DNA of 64,000 bases. Source: CAXTSE01 sp964246985. Its GTDB lineage: Bacteria; Actinomycetota; Actinomycetes; Actinomycetales; Microbacteriaceae. Positions 8,527 to 16,761 of this stretch are shown here, in pieces; position 1 is the stretch's first letter, and every line of letters begins with the position of its first letter. Location of the stretch: positions 62,001 to 126,000 of the forward strand of contig CAXTSE010000005.1 in NCBI GenBank assembly GCA_964246985.1, read 5' to 3'. Under the pieces are notes generated by a model, which did not search any database, had not been told where the DNA came from, and saw only the letters and a program-made list of their open reading frames with translations. Both the position numbers and the translations under genes were made by a program.

Positions 8527-9534
8527 ATGCAGCAGCTCTCCCTCCCGTCGATGCTCGAGCGTGCCCCGTCGATGACGGGAGCGGAGATCGCCGGCTCCCT
8601 GGTGCCGCCGCGGCAGTTCGAGGACGCCACCCTCGAGAACTACCAGCCTGACCCCGACTACCCGTCGCAGAGCGAGGCGGTCGAGCGCATCCGCGCCTTC
8701 GCCGCTGCCTGGAAGCCCTCGGGCGGTCTCTTCTCGCGCCGACGCGCCCCCGACCTGAAGCCCGGCATCTACCTCGACGGCGGCTTCGGCGTCGGCAAGA
8801 CCCACCTCCTCGCCGCGCTCTGGAAGCTCGCCCCCGGTCGCAGCTACTTCGGCACCTTCATCGAGTACACCGCGCTGGTCGGCGCGCTCGGCTACGCGCA
8901 GACCGTGCAGCTGCTCAAGGGCTCGAGCTTCCTCGCGATCGACGAGTTCGAGCTCGACGATCCCGGCGACACGATGCTCATGACCCGGCTCCTCGGCGAA
9001 CTGGTCTCGTCGGGCACCCGCATCGCCGCGACGTCCAACACACCGCCCAACGCGCTCGGCGAGGGCCGGTTCGCGGCAGCCGACTTCCTGCGCGAGATCC
9101 AGGCCATGGCCGACCGGTTCGACATCCTCCGCATCGACGGGATCGACTACCGACGGCGCGAGCTCGAGGGCCACGCGGTGGCCGTGCCGGAGGCCGAGTA
9201 CGCCGCCCGGCTCGCGGAGGCCCAGTCGACGGGTCCGATCACGGCCGACGACTTCGACCGGCTGCTCGCGCACCTCGCGACCGTCCACCCGTCGCGCTAC
9301 GTCAAGCTCGTCGACGGCCTCGCCGCGGTCGGCATCTCCGACGTGCACGTGCTCACCGACCAGACGGATGCCCTGCGTTTCGTCGCGTTCGTCGACCGCC
9401 TCTACGACGACCAGGTGCGCGTCATCGCGACGGGCGTCCTCCTCGATCAGGTCTTCGGCGACGACATGCTCGCCGGCGGATACCGCAAGAAGTACCTGCG
9501 GGCGGTCTCGCGTCTGGTCGCGCTGACGAACTAG
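8527..9534 (+). CDS. zapE: cell division protein ZapE (AFG1-like ATPase)
   Basis: This 335-residue P-loop ATPase has Walker A GGFGVGKTHLL (about 87-97), Walker B SFLAIDEFEL (about 134-142) and the sensor region ATSNTPP. It belongs to the AFG1/ZapE family, cytosolic proteins whose E. coli member acts on the FtsZ ring under stress. The ATG at 8527 is favoured over an in-frame upstream ATG at 8479 because conservation begins around MQQLSLP. It converges on nhaA, and the two genes share the bases CTAG at their stops. Confidence 0.88.
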   Translation: MQQLSLPSMLERAPSMTGAEIAGSLVPPRQFEDATLENYQPDPDYPSQSEAVERIRAFAAAWKPSGGLFSRRRAPDLKPGIYLDGGFGVGKTHLLAALWKLAPGRSYFGTFIEYTALVGALGYAQTVQLLKGSSFLAIDEFELDDPGDTMLMTRLLGELVSSGTRIAATSNTPPNALGEGRFAAADFLREIQAMADRFDILRIDGIDYRRRELEGHAVAVPEAEYAARLAEAQSTGPITADDFDRLLAHLATVHPSRYVKLVDGLAAVGISDVHVLTDQTDALRFVAFVDRLYDDQVRVIATGVLLDQVFGDDMLAGGYRKKYLRAVSRLVALTN

Positions 9535-10700
9535 CCCGCAGCGGGAACGCTCTGCGCGCGACGCACACTGCGCGCGCGCAGGGCGGTGATGGTCCCTCCC
9601 GCCAGGATCGCCAGGAGTGATCCGGCCAGCACGGCGAGCGTCCCCTCCGCAACGATCACCGGGGCGTCGCGATAGGCGAGCTCGTTCATGAGCAGCGAGA
9701 CGGTGAAACCGACGCCGCCGAGTCCCGCGACGACGAGCACGTCGGCCGGCGGGAGCGCGGCCCGTCGCTCGCCTTTGGGCAGCAGCCGAGACGCGACCAG
9801 CGCGCCCGCCGAGATGCCGAGCAGCTTGCCGACAGGCAGAGCCACGACGATGCCCCAGAAGACCGGGCTGAGTCCCTCCACCCCGACGGCCGGGATCAGC
9901 ACGAGCGACGCCGTGAACGCGAACAGCGGGAGGACGACGACGTTCGACCAGGGCTCGATCGCGCGTCGCGTCGCGGCGGCCGGCGTCGTCGCCATGATGA
10001 GGCCCAGCGCGACCCCCGCGATCGTCGCGTGGATTCCGGACTGATAGACGAGCACCCACGTGGCGATGCCCAGCAGGATCATGGCGGCGATGAGCACCCC
10101 CCGCCGCGGACTCGACCTGCGCACCCGATAGCTCAGCCATCCGAAGAGCAGGATGCACGGCACGGCAGCGAGCAGCGGCAGCGGGGAGAGCTCACGGGTG
10201 AAGAAGAACGCGATCAGCAGGATCGCGATGAGGTCGTCGATGACGGCCAGGGCGAGCAGAAGGGCGCGGATGCGTGTGGGCAGTCCGCGCCCGAGGACCG
10301 CGAGCAGCCCGAGCGCGAAGGCGATGTCGGTCGCCGTCGGAATGGGCCATCCGCCGGCGAGCTCGGGGTCGCGCACGATCAGGAGGAACACCGCGGCCGG
10401 CACGACCACCCCTCCCACGGCGGCGATCGCCGGCACGAGCGCCTTGCGCGGCGAGTCGAGCTCGCCGTGCCGCAGCTCGTGCCGCAGCTCGATCGCGGCG
10501 AGGAAGAAGAAGATCGCGAGCAGGCCGTCGGTCACCCAGTGGCCCGCCGAGAGGTCGAGCCCGAGCGCCGGGATGTCGAGGTGGGTGTCGCGGGCGGTGA
10601 GCAGGCCGTCCCCGACGGCTGAGTTCGCCAGCGCCAGCCCCGCGAGTGCCGCGATGAGGAGGAGCACGGCCGCGATGCGGTCGGAGCGGAGGAAGGACAT
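9531..10700 (-). CDS. nhaA: Na+/H+ antiporter NhaA
   Basis: The 389-residue integral membrane protein has about 11-12 hydrophobic segments. The ion-binding residues of NhaA are visible: Asp in PTATDIAFALG (about 125) and the paired Asp in LAVIDDLIAI (about 153), equivalent to E. coli D133 and D163/D164. It exchanges protons for cytosolic sodium and supports pH and salt homeostasis. Its stop codon overlaps that of zapE by 4 bp, leaving no room for a terminator between them. It stands alone with no co-directional neighbour. Confidence 0.95.
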   Translation of the reverse strand: MSFLRSDRIAAVLLLIAALAGLALANSAVGDGLLTARDTHLDIPALGLDLSAGHWVTDGLLAIFFFLAAIELRHELRHGELDSPRKALVPAIAAVGGVVVPAAVFLLIVRDPELAGGWPIPTATDIAFALGLLAVLGRGLPTRIRALLLALAVIDDLIAILLIAFFFTRELSPLPLLAAVPCILLFGWLSYRVRRSSPRRGVLIAAMILLGIATWVLVYQSGIHATIAGVALGLIMATTPAAATRRAIEPWSNVVVLPLFAFTASLVLIPAVGVEGLSPVFWGIVVALPVGKLLGISAGALVASRLLPKGERRAALPPADVLVVAGLGGVGFTVSLLMNELAYRDAPVIVAEGTLAVLAGSLLAILAGGTITALRARSVRRAQSVPAAG

Positions 10701-10825
10701 GGTCTCGATTCGGGGAGTCGTCGGTGCGTCACGGCTTGTGCAGCCGGCCGACCAGACTTCCCGGCTCTCCGCTGTCGAGTCTACCGGCGACCTCGCGGGG
10801 TCCTGTGGGCAGATCGGGTGCCGCC

Positions 10826-10895
10826 CGAAACACAGTGTTTACATTCCTCATACCCGCGTAACCGACGCGAAACACGGCGACAGCGGGTCGGTAAC
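10826..10895. promoter_or_regulatory. candidate GlnR operator upstream of amt
   Basis: GTAAC at 10858-10862, a 6-base spacer and GAAAC at 10869-10873 match the actinobacterial GlnR box pattern gTnAC-n6-GaAAC. Another GTAAC at 10891 keeps the 11-bp half-site phase. Just upstream, AAACACAGTGTTT (10828-10840) is a perfect palindrome, and CGAAACAC occurs at both 10826 and 10868. The site lies about 130 bp before amt, a gene classically under nitrogen control. The rest of the 297-bp gap between nhaA and amt shows nothing else I recognise. Confidence 0.5.
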
Positions 10896-10997
10896 GTGCC
10901 GCGGCCAGACTGACCCCCGTACCCGAGTCTCCACCCCCTCCACGAGCGATCGCGGGGCTCGCCGGTGCTCCCCTTGCAAACGTTAGAGAGGTAAGAA

Positions 10998-12269
10998 ATG
11001 GATCAAGGCAACACGGCCTTCCTTCTCCTGGCGGCCGCCCTCGTGCTGCTGATGACCCCTGGACTCGCGTTCTTCTACGGCGGACTGGTCAAGGCGAAGA
11101 GCGTCATCAGCATGATGATGATGAGCTTCGGCGCGATCGGCCTGATCGGCGTCCTCTGGGCGCTGTACGGCTACGCCATCGCCTTCCCGGGTGCTGAGGG
11201 CACGCTCTTCCCGTGGGCGATCGACATGACGAACATCGGCCTCACCGCGGCGACCGCCGACGCGGCGGACCCGGCCGGCGCGTACCCGACTCTCGCCTTC
11301 GTCGCCTTCCAGGCCACCTTCGCCATCATCACGGTCGCGCTCATCTCGGGCGCCATCGCCGACCGCGCGAAGTTCGGTGCGTGGATGGTCTTCGCGGGTG
11401 TCTGGGCGACACTGGTCTACTTCCCGGTCGCGAGCTGGGTGTTCAACTTCGGCTTCGCCGAGGACGGCAGCTTCGCGTACGGCGGATGGATCACCCACGG
11501 CCTGCAGGATGTCTTCGGGGTCGGCGTCATCGACTTCGCGGGCGGAACCGCGGTCCACATCAACGCCGGTGCGGCCGCTCTCGCGCTCGCTCTCGTGCTC
11601 GGCAAGCGCGTCGGATTCGCGAAGGGTGCCTACACCCCGCACAACCCGCCCTTCGTGCTTCTCGGTGCCGGCCTCCTGTGGTTCGGCTGGTTCGGGTTCA
11701 ACGCCGGCTCGGAGCTCGCGGCCGACGGCATCGCCGCTCTCGCCTTCGTGAACACGATCGTCGCCCCGGCGGCGGCGCTGCTCGCCTGGCTGCTGGTGGA
11801 GAAGATCCGCGACGGCAAGCCGACCTCGGTCGGTGCCGCATCCGGAGCGGTCGCGGGTCTCGTCGCGATCACCCCCGCCTGCGGATCGCTGACGCCCGGC
11901 TGGGCCATCGTGCTCGGCGTCCTCGCCGGTGCCATCTGCGCTCTCGCCGTCGACCTGAAGTTCAAGCTCGGCTTCGACGACTCGCTCGACGTGGTGGGCA
12001 TCCACCTCGTCGGCGGTCTCGTCGGCACCCTGTACCTGGGCTTCTTCGCCAACGGCACGGGCCTCGTCTACGGTGGCGGCCCCGCCCAGCTCGCGGTGCA
12101 GTTCATCGCCGCCGTGTCGGTGCTCCTGTACTCGTTCGTGCTGGCCTTCATCATCGGCTTCGTGATCGAGAAGACCATGGGCTTCCGCATCAAGAGCGAG
12201 GACGAGATCGCCGGCGTCGACACCGTGGTCCACGGGGAAGAGGGCTACGTCCTCACCGACGCCAAGTAG
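10998..12269 (+). CDS. amt: ammonium transporter Amt
   Basis: This 423-residue membrane protein has about 11 transmembrane helices and carries the Amt hallmarks. The twin histidines are in TAVHINAGAA (about 187) and VVGIHLVGG (about 336), and the pore aromatics and the DFAGG motif are present. It forms trimers that conduct ammonium or ammonia into the cell. The start ATG follows GAGAGG. No glnK or glnD is adjacent, unlike the usual amt-glnK arrangement. A GlnR-like operator lies upstream, and a degenerate paralogue follows directly. Confidence 0.96.
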   Translation: MDQGNTAFLLLAAALVLLMTPGLAFFYGGLVKAKSVISMMMMSFGAIGLIGVLWALYGYAIAFPGAEGTLFPWAIDMTNIGLTAATADAADPAGAYPTLAFVAFQATFAIITVALISGAIADRAKFGAWMVFAGVWATLVYFPVASWVFNFGFAEDGSFAYGGWITHGLQDVFGVGVIDFAGGTAVHINAGAAALALALVLGKRVGFAKGAYTPHNPPFVLLGAGLLWFGWFGFNAGSELAADGIAALAFVNTIVAPAAALLAWLLVEKIRDGKPTSVGAASGAVAGLVAITPACGSLTPGWAIVLGVLAGAICALAVDLKFKLGFDDSLDVVGIHLVGGLVGTLYLGFFANGTGLVYGGGPAQLAVQFIAAVSVLLYSFVLAFIIGFVIEKTMGFRIKSEDEIAGVDTVVHGEEGYVLTDAK

Positions 12270-12316
12270 GTCGCACCTCGGCAGCAGCTGACACAGCAGC
12301 CATGCACCACCGACGC

Positions 12317-12346
12317 GGGGCGTCGTCTCACCTGAGGCGGCGCCCC
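12317..12346 (+). terminator. possible hairpin after amt
   Basis: GGGGCG (12317-12322) and CGCCCC (12341-12346) can pair across an 18-base loop between amt and the next gene. There is no T tract, and the hairpin ends only 8 bp before the next start codon, so it could instead limit readthrough or translation of that gene. Confidence 0.35.
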
Positions 12347-12354
12347 GTATCGTC

Positions 12355-13383
12355 GTGCCCGTGAACGCGCTCGTCCTGGCCAGCATCCTCGCCGCGCTCG
12401 TGGCGGGCGCCGCAATGCTGGCCGTCGTCCATGGGACGATCTCCGCCGAGACGGTCCGACGCTCGCTGCCTGCCGTGGTCGCGACGCTCGCGGCTGTCGC
12501 CGTCACCACGGGTGCGGGGGTTGCCGCGGATGCCGCGCCGACGGGCTTCCTGATCGCGCTGGCTGCATTCGCCCTCCCCGTGCTGATCGGCGTGGATGCG
12601 ACGGTCTCGGCATCCGGTGCCCGCGGGCTGGCACGGTGGCTCGTGCCGCTGGCCTGGGGAGCCGTCGTCTTCCCCCTCGCGACCATCGTCCCCCTCGCGC
12701 TGACGCGCGGCTGCACCGCGCTCGACTGCCGCATCGACGACTTCGGGGGAGCCCTGCCGCTCGTCGTCTCGAGCGCCGCGTTCGCTCTGCTCGCCCCCAC
12801 CGCTCGCGGATCGGGGCGCCGACCAGACCGGCCCTTGTTCCCGGCCGTGCTCGTCCTCTGGCTCGCCTTCGCGGTCTGGATCGCGTCTCTCGAGGGCGCA
12901 CTGGACGCCTACATCCCGCGCATCCTGGTGCACGCGCTCGTCGTGCCGGCAGCGGCGGCGCTCGGGTGGGTGGTCGTCGACAGGCTGCGCGGAGTGGATC
13001 GCCCGGTCGGCCGATCGCTGATATTCGGACTGCTGGCAGGCATCGTCGCCGCGATGCCCGGCACGGTCACGGTGGGCATGCCGTGGGCGCTGATCACGGG
13101 CGCGCTCGCGGGCGCGCTCGGCGGGCTCGCATTCGGATCAAGGCTGCGTCCCCCCGGTCCTCGACGATGGGCGCTGTCCCTGCTGGTGGCAGCACTGGTC
13201 GGTCTTCTCGCGCCCGCGATCTCCGGTGACGCCGCCGGAGCGATCTTCACGGCGCGGTTCGTCGGGGTCACGACTCCGGTCCTCGCCTTCGCCGCGACGG
13301 CGATCGCGGCCGCGATCATCTCCGTCCCGATCTGGCTGGTCGTGCGCCGACAGCGCGTCGGGCGGGACGACCAAGGCGGATGA
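12355..13383 (+). CDS. degenerate Amt-like integral membrane protein
   Basis: This 342-residue, strongly hydrophobic protein (about 10 helices) has no obvious catalytic motif. Aligned by eye with the neighbouring Amt it is collinear over most of its length: IDDFGGALPLVVSSAAFALL corresponds to Amt VIDFAGGTAVHINAGAAALA, VVPAAAALGWVVVDRL to IVAPAAALLAWLLVEKI, and PWALITGALAGALGGLA to GWAIVLGVLAGAICALA. Both pore histidines are absent, as is the Amt C-terminal tail. I read it as a diverged amt paralogue, probably unable to conduct ammonium. The GTG at 12355 or 12361 could be the start. The relationship is an inference from inspection. Confidence 0.65.
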   Translation: MPVNALVLASILAALVAGAAMLAVVHGTISAETVRRSLPAVVATLAAVAVTTGAGVAADAAPTGFLIALAAFALPVLIGVDATVSASGARGLARWLVPLAWGAVVFPLATIVPLALTRGCTALDCRIDDFGGALPLVVSSAAFALLAPTARGSGRRPDRPLFPAVLVLWLAFAVWIASLEGALDAYIPRILVHALVVPAAAALGWVVVDRLRGVDRPVGRSLIFGLLAGIVAAMPGTVTVGMPWALITGALAGALGGLAFGSRLRPPGPRRWALSLLVAALVGLLAPAISGDAAGAIFTARFVGVTTPVLAFAATAIAAAIISVPIWLVVRRQRVGRDDQGG

Positions 13384-13393
13384 TGGAGACACG

Positions 13394-14116
13394 ATGACCG
13401 ATCCGCTTCCCATCACCCCGACCGCTCCCGACCTCGCGGGCGGCACGATCGCCGCTCAGCGCTGGAGCGAGCTCGCCTTCCTGCACTGGCGCGTCGAGTC
13501 CGCGGCGATCGCGCCCCTGCTTCCCGACGGTGTGCGTCCGGATGAGCACGACGGGTCGAGCTGGGTCGGCCTGATCCCGTTCCGCCTCGACCGCGCCTCC
13601 CTGTTCGGCGGCCCGCCGGTGCCCTATATCGGCGATTTCGTCGAGGTCAACGTGCGCCTCTACGGCGTCGACGCGGAGGGCCGTCGCGGCGTCGTGTTCC
13701 GATCCCTCGAGGCGTCTCGGCTGCTGGCCGTGGTCGCGGCGCGGGCCACCTTCCAGCTGCCGTACTTCTGGTCGGCGACGCGGATGGCGAGCGTCCGCGA
13801 CCAGCGGGCCTACTCATCCCGACGGTTCGGGGGCGGCCCGCGCAGCGCGATCACGGTGCGGGTGGGAGAACCGGTCCAGCCCACGTCTCTCGACGAGTTC
13901 CTGACGGCGAGGTGGGGCATGTTCACCCCGCTCGGCGGGCGCACGAGATTCGTGCCCAACACCCACCCGACGTGGGAGCTGCGCGCGGCCGAGCTGCTGC
14001 GCCTCGACGACGAGCTCGTAGCCGCGGCTGGGCTGCCCGGCGTCGTCGACCGACCCCCGGACTCGGTGCGGTTCTCGACCGGCGTCGTCACGCAGTTCGG
14101 TCGCCCCGCCGCCTGA
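13394..14116 (+). CDS. DUF2071 (YqjF-like) family protein
   Basis: The 240-residue soluble protein belongs to the DUF2071/YqjF family, recognisable by the N-terminal LHWRVE segment, the WVGLIPF strand and the NVRLYG strand. The family has an acetoacetate decarboxylase-like fold but no established activity. It starts 10 bp after the preceding membrane gene. Its 3' end overlaps the converging permease gene by 29 bp. Confidence 0.85.
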   Translation: MTDPLPITPTAPDLAGGTIAAQRWSELAFLHWRVESAAIAPLLPDGVRPDEHDGSSWVGLIPFRLDRASLFGGPPVPYIGDFVEVNVRLYGVDAEGRRGVVFRSLEASRLLAVVAARATFQLPYFWSATRMASVRDQRAYSSRRFGGGPRSAITVRVGEPVQPTSLDEFLTARWGMFTPLGGRTRFVPNTHPTWELRAAELLRLDDELVAAAGLPGVVDRPPDSVRFSTGVVTQFGRPAA

Positions 14117-15386
14117 GCGTCCGCACGACGAGCCGCCCCGCGCATCCGATCGCGAGCACGGCGATGCCGACCAGCAGGGACGCCGCGGGAACCGTCACGA
14201 CCAGCGTCACGCATCCGGCGACCCCGAGCACCTGCAGTGCGCGGGGCCACCGGCGCTCGCTCGCGGGCTGCGTGAAAGCCGCGGCGTTGGCGACCGCGTA
14301 GTAGAGCAGGACCCCGAACGACGAGAACCCGATGACGGTCCGCAGGTCGACGGTCACGACGAGCACGATGACCGCGAGTCCGACGACGAGCTCGGCCCGA
14401 GCGGGCACCTGCCTGCCGGACACCTGGGCCAGCACGCGTGGAAGGTCGCCGGTCCGGGCCATCGCGAGCGTGGTGCGTCCGAGGCCGGTGATGAGTGCCA
14501 GCAGCGCGCCCAGGGAGCCCGCGGCCGCGCCGATCCGGACCGCGGGATCCGCCCAGGCCGCACCGGATGCGGCGACCAGATCACGCAGCGGCGCAGTCGA
14601 GCGCGCGAGGCCCTCGGCCCCGAGGACTCCGAGCAGAGCCAAGGCGACCAGGACGTACACGATCAGCGCGATGGCGAGGCTGATGACGATCGCGCGGGGG
14701 ATCGTGCGGGCGGGGTCGCGCACCTCCTCGCCCATCGTCGCGATGCGCGCGTAGCCCGCGAAGGCGAAGAAGAGCAGGCCCGCCGCCTGGAGGATCTCAT
14801 ATGGGGTGGCCGCCCCGAGTGGATTCGAGACGGCCAGCCCGGCACCGTCCGTCAGCGCGCCGCCGGCCACGGCGATCACGATCGCCAGCGCGACCAGCAC
14901 GACCGCGACCAGGATGCGGGCGAGGGTAGCCGTGCGGGTCACACCGAGCAGGTTCACCCCGACCAGCAGCACGACGACCGCGACAGCGACGGGCTTCTGC
15001 CACTCCGGCGGCACGGCGTAGGCGGCGAAGACGAGCGCCATGGCCGCGCAGCTCGCGGTCTTGCCGACGACGAAGGACCAGCCGGCGGCGAAGCCCCACC
15101 ACTCGCCGAGCCGCTCGCGGCCGTAGACGTACGCTCCGCCCGAGACCGGATACCGGGCCGCGAGCTGAGCGGTCGATGTCGCATTGCAGAAGGCCACGAC
15201 GGCCGCGACGGCCAGACCGACGAGCAGCGCACCCCCGGCCGCCTGCGCCGCAGGGGCGAACGCAGAGAAGACGCCGGCGCCGAGCATCGCCCCGAGTCCG
15301 ATGACGATCGCGTCGACCACTCCGAGACGACGTGCGAGCTGCGGCGGCGGGGCGGGTGGGGTCGTCACGGGAGAACGGTAGGCCAT
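14088..15386 (-). CDS. APC superfamily amino acid permease
   Basis: This 432-residue protein has about 12 transmembrane helices. The first helix bears the APC signature GLGAMLGAGVFSAFAP, whose unwound GxG region binds the substrate amino and carboxyl groups. Conserved PVSGGAYVYGRE and FAFAGYARIATMGEEVRDPART follow in helices 3 and 6. It probably imports an amino acid or amine in symport with protons; the substrate cannot be set from sequence. The ATG at 15386 gives the longest form, and a GTG at 15368 is a plausible alternative. It is divergent from the phosphoesterase gene, with only 38 bp between starts. Confidence 0.9.
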   Translation of the reverse strand: MAYRSPVTTPPAPPPQLARRLGVVDAIVIGLGAMLGAGVFSAFAPAAQAAGGALLVGLAVAAVVAFCNATSTAQLAARYPVSGGAYVYGRERLGEWWGFAAGWSFVVGKTASCAAMALVFAAYAVPPEWQKPVAVAVVVLLVGVNLLGVTRTATLARILVAVVLVALAIVIAVAGGALTDGAGLAVSNPLGAATPYEILQAAGLLFFAFAGYARIATMGEEVRDPARTIPRAIVISLAIALIVYVLVALALLGVLGAEGLARSTAPLRDLVAASGAAWADPAVRIGAAAGSLGALLALITGLGRTTLAMARTGDLPRVLAQVSGRQVPARAELVVGLAVIVLVVTVDLRTVIGFSSFGVLLYYAVANAAAFTQPASERRWPRALQVLGVAGCVTLVVTVPAASLLVGIAVLAIGCAGRLVVRTLRRRGDRTA

Positions 15387-15424
15387 CGAGGTGACGGATC
15401 GGATCGACGGATAGCCTGGGCGCC

Positions 15425-15931
15425 GTGCCGACCTCGCTCGTGATCATCAGCGACACCCACCTGCCGACCCGTGCCCACGACCTGCCTGGGGCGCTGTGGT
15501 CCGCGATCGAGGCGGCAGACGTCGTCATGCACGCGGGGGACTGGGTCAGTGTGGCCCATCTCGACGAGCTCACCTCCCGAGCCCGCCGCGTCATCGGCGT
15601 CGCCGGCAACAACGACGGGGCCGAGCTGCACCGTCGGCTGCCCGAGATCGCGCACGAGACCGTGGACGACATCCGGTTCGCGGTGATCCACGAGACCGGT
15701 AGCAAGACGGGTCGCGAGGCGCGATGCGACGCCCGCTTCGCCGACACCGCCGACGTCCTGGTGTTCGGCCACAGTCACATCCCCTGGGATACCACGACCC
15801 CGCGCGGCCTGCGGCTGCTGAACCCCGGATCACCGACGGACCGTCGCCGCCAGCCTGTCGGCACCTACCTGACGGCCGTGGCGGATGCGGGGCAGCTGCG
15901 GGATCTGCAGCTTGTGCCTGTCGCGAGGTGA
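15425..15931 (+). CDS. YfcE/MJ0936-type metallophosphoesterase
   Basis: This compact 168-residue calcineurin-like phosphoesterase shows the ordered metal ligands: SDTHLP (about 9-14), HAGDW (about 38), GNND (about 60), a His in VIHETG (about 78) and FGHSH (about 117-121). Members of this group hydrolyse phosphodiesters using two Mn2+ or similar ions. It starts at a GTG close to the divergent permease. The physiological substrate is unknown. Confidence 0.88.
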   Translation: MPTSLVIISDTHLPTRAHDLPGALWSAIEAADVVMHAGDWVSVAHLDELTSRARRVIGVAGNNDGAELHRRLPEIAHETVDDIRFAVIHETGSKTGREARCDARFADTADVLVFGHSHIPWDTTTPRGLRLLNPGSPTDRRRQPVGTYLTAVADAGQLRDLQLVPVAR

Positions 15932-15950
15932 CCTCATCGCGCTGGATGCG

Positions 15951-16026
15951 TGGTGGGCGATACCGGACTCGAACCGATGACCTCTTCCGTGTGAAGGAAG
16001 CGCGCTACCAACTGCGCCAATCGCCC
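15951..16026 (-). tRNA. tRNA-Val (CAC)
   Basis: A full cloverleaf can be folded on the minus strand: 7-bp acceptor GGGCGAT/ATCGCCC, D-arm GCGC..GCGC, anticodon stem CTTCC/GGAAG with loop TTCACAC, and T-arm with TTCGAGT. The anticodon CAC reads GTG valine codons. The 3' CCA is encoded at the low-coordinate end. It faces away from the tRNA-Val (GAC) at 16431 and shares its acceptor and anticodon stems. Confidence 0.96.
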
Positions 16027-16162
16027 GCGGCGTCTATCCTGCCACAGCCGAAGGCGGGGCGAGGTCATGGCATCGAGGCGCGCGTCACACGGCGCGGCGT
16101 GGTTTGGCGACACCGAACCGATCGGCTAGAGTCGACTCCGCACCCGGTAACGGGAGCGAAAT

Positions 16163-16234
16163 GCGGATGTGGCGCAGTGGTAGCGCATCACCTTGCCAAG
16201 GTGAGGGTCGCGAGTTCGAATCTCGTCATCCGCT
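16163..16234 (+). tRNA. tRNA-Gly (GCC)
   Basis: A 72-nt cloverleaf has acceptor GCGGATG/CATCCGC, anticodon stem TCACC/GGTGA with loop TTGCCAA, and a T-loop TTCGAAT. The anticodon GCC reads GGC and GGT glycine codons. CCA is not encoded. It leads a plus-strand Gly-Cys-Val tRNA cluster. The 12-bp palindrome GTGAAGCTTCAC at 16238-16249 follows it and may aid processing or termination. Confidence 0.96.
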
Positions 16235-16300
16235 CGAGTGAAGCTTCACGGTTCCCCTGGAATCGCACCGGAAGGTGCGCGACCCGGGCACCGCACACCT

Positions 16301-16371
16301 GGTGGCGTGGCCGAGAGGCGAGGCAGCGGCCTGCAAAGCCGTGCACACGGGTTCGAATCCCGTCGCCACCT
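16301..16371 (+). tRNA. tRNA-Cys (GCA)
   Basis: A 71-nt cloverleaf has acceptor GGTGGCG/CGCCACC, anticodon stem GCGGC/GCCGT with one G-T pair, loop CTGCAAA, and T-arm ACGGG-TTCGAAT-CCCGT. The anticodon GCA reads cysteine codons. CCA is not encoded. Confidence 0.96.
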
Positions 16372-16430
16372 CACTCCACGCAACTGAACACGGCCTCGCA
16401 AGAGGCTCCGTCACCGCGTCACGCGGCAAC

Positions 16431-16505
16431 GGGCGATTGGCGCAGCGGTAGCGCGCTTCCCTGACACGGAAGAGGTCACTGGTTCGATCCCAGTATCGCC
16501 CACCA
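16431..16505 (+). tRNA. tRNA-Val (GAC)
   Basis: A 75-nt gene including an encoded CCA (16503-16505). Its acceptor is GGGCGAT/ATCGCCC, the anticodon stem CTTCC/GGAAG holds loop CTGACAC, and the T-loop is TTCGATC. The anticodon GAC reads GTC and GTT valine codons. It is closely similar to the minus-strand tRNA-Val (CAC) at 15951, so the two form a long inverted repeat around the Gly and Cys genes. Confidence 0.96.
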
Positions 16506-16507
16506 CC

Positions 16508-16531
16508 AGAGCCCCGGATATCCGGGGCTCT
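16508..16531 (+). terminator. terminator of the tRNA cluster
   Basis: A perfect 24-bp palindrome, AGAGCCCCGGAT / ATCCGGGGCTCT, begins 2 bp after the tRNA-Val CCA and is followed by TTCG. It can fold into a strong hairpin with a minimal loop. The following ~230 bp up to the next gene show nothing else I recognise. Confidence 0.75.
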
Positions 16532-16761
16532 TCGCATTCCTCGCGCAGACGGGCAGCAGAGCCGCAGGGATCGCCGGGCCGAGCCAGGCGATCGCGATGA
16601 CACGCCGAAATCCGCACGCTGCGCGGAGCATTCCGCGGAATGCGGCTTCTCACGTCACCGCGACCGCCGGGCGGCGGCCCAAATCGACCGCGACGCGCTC
16701 GTTCACCCCTAGAGTGAGGCGCGCGGCCGGTGGGGCTGCTGACTCCCCGGAAGGGCACTCG

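Noticed and set aside
15951..16761. Integrated element using a tRNA gene as attachment site
   Set aside because: No integrase, no repeated tRNA 3' end at a distance and no mobile gene content follow; the duplicate tRNA-Val is a full gene in inverted orientation.
16597..16761. N-terminal extension of the glycine-rich protein from an upstream ATG
   Set aside because: It would place 55 polar and basic residues before an obvious signal peptide; the ATG at 16762 has a ribosome binding site.
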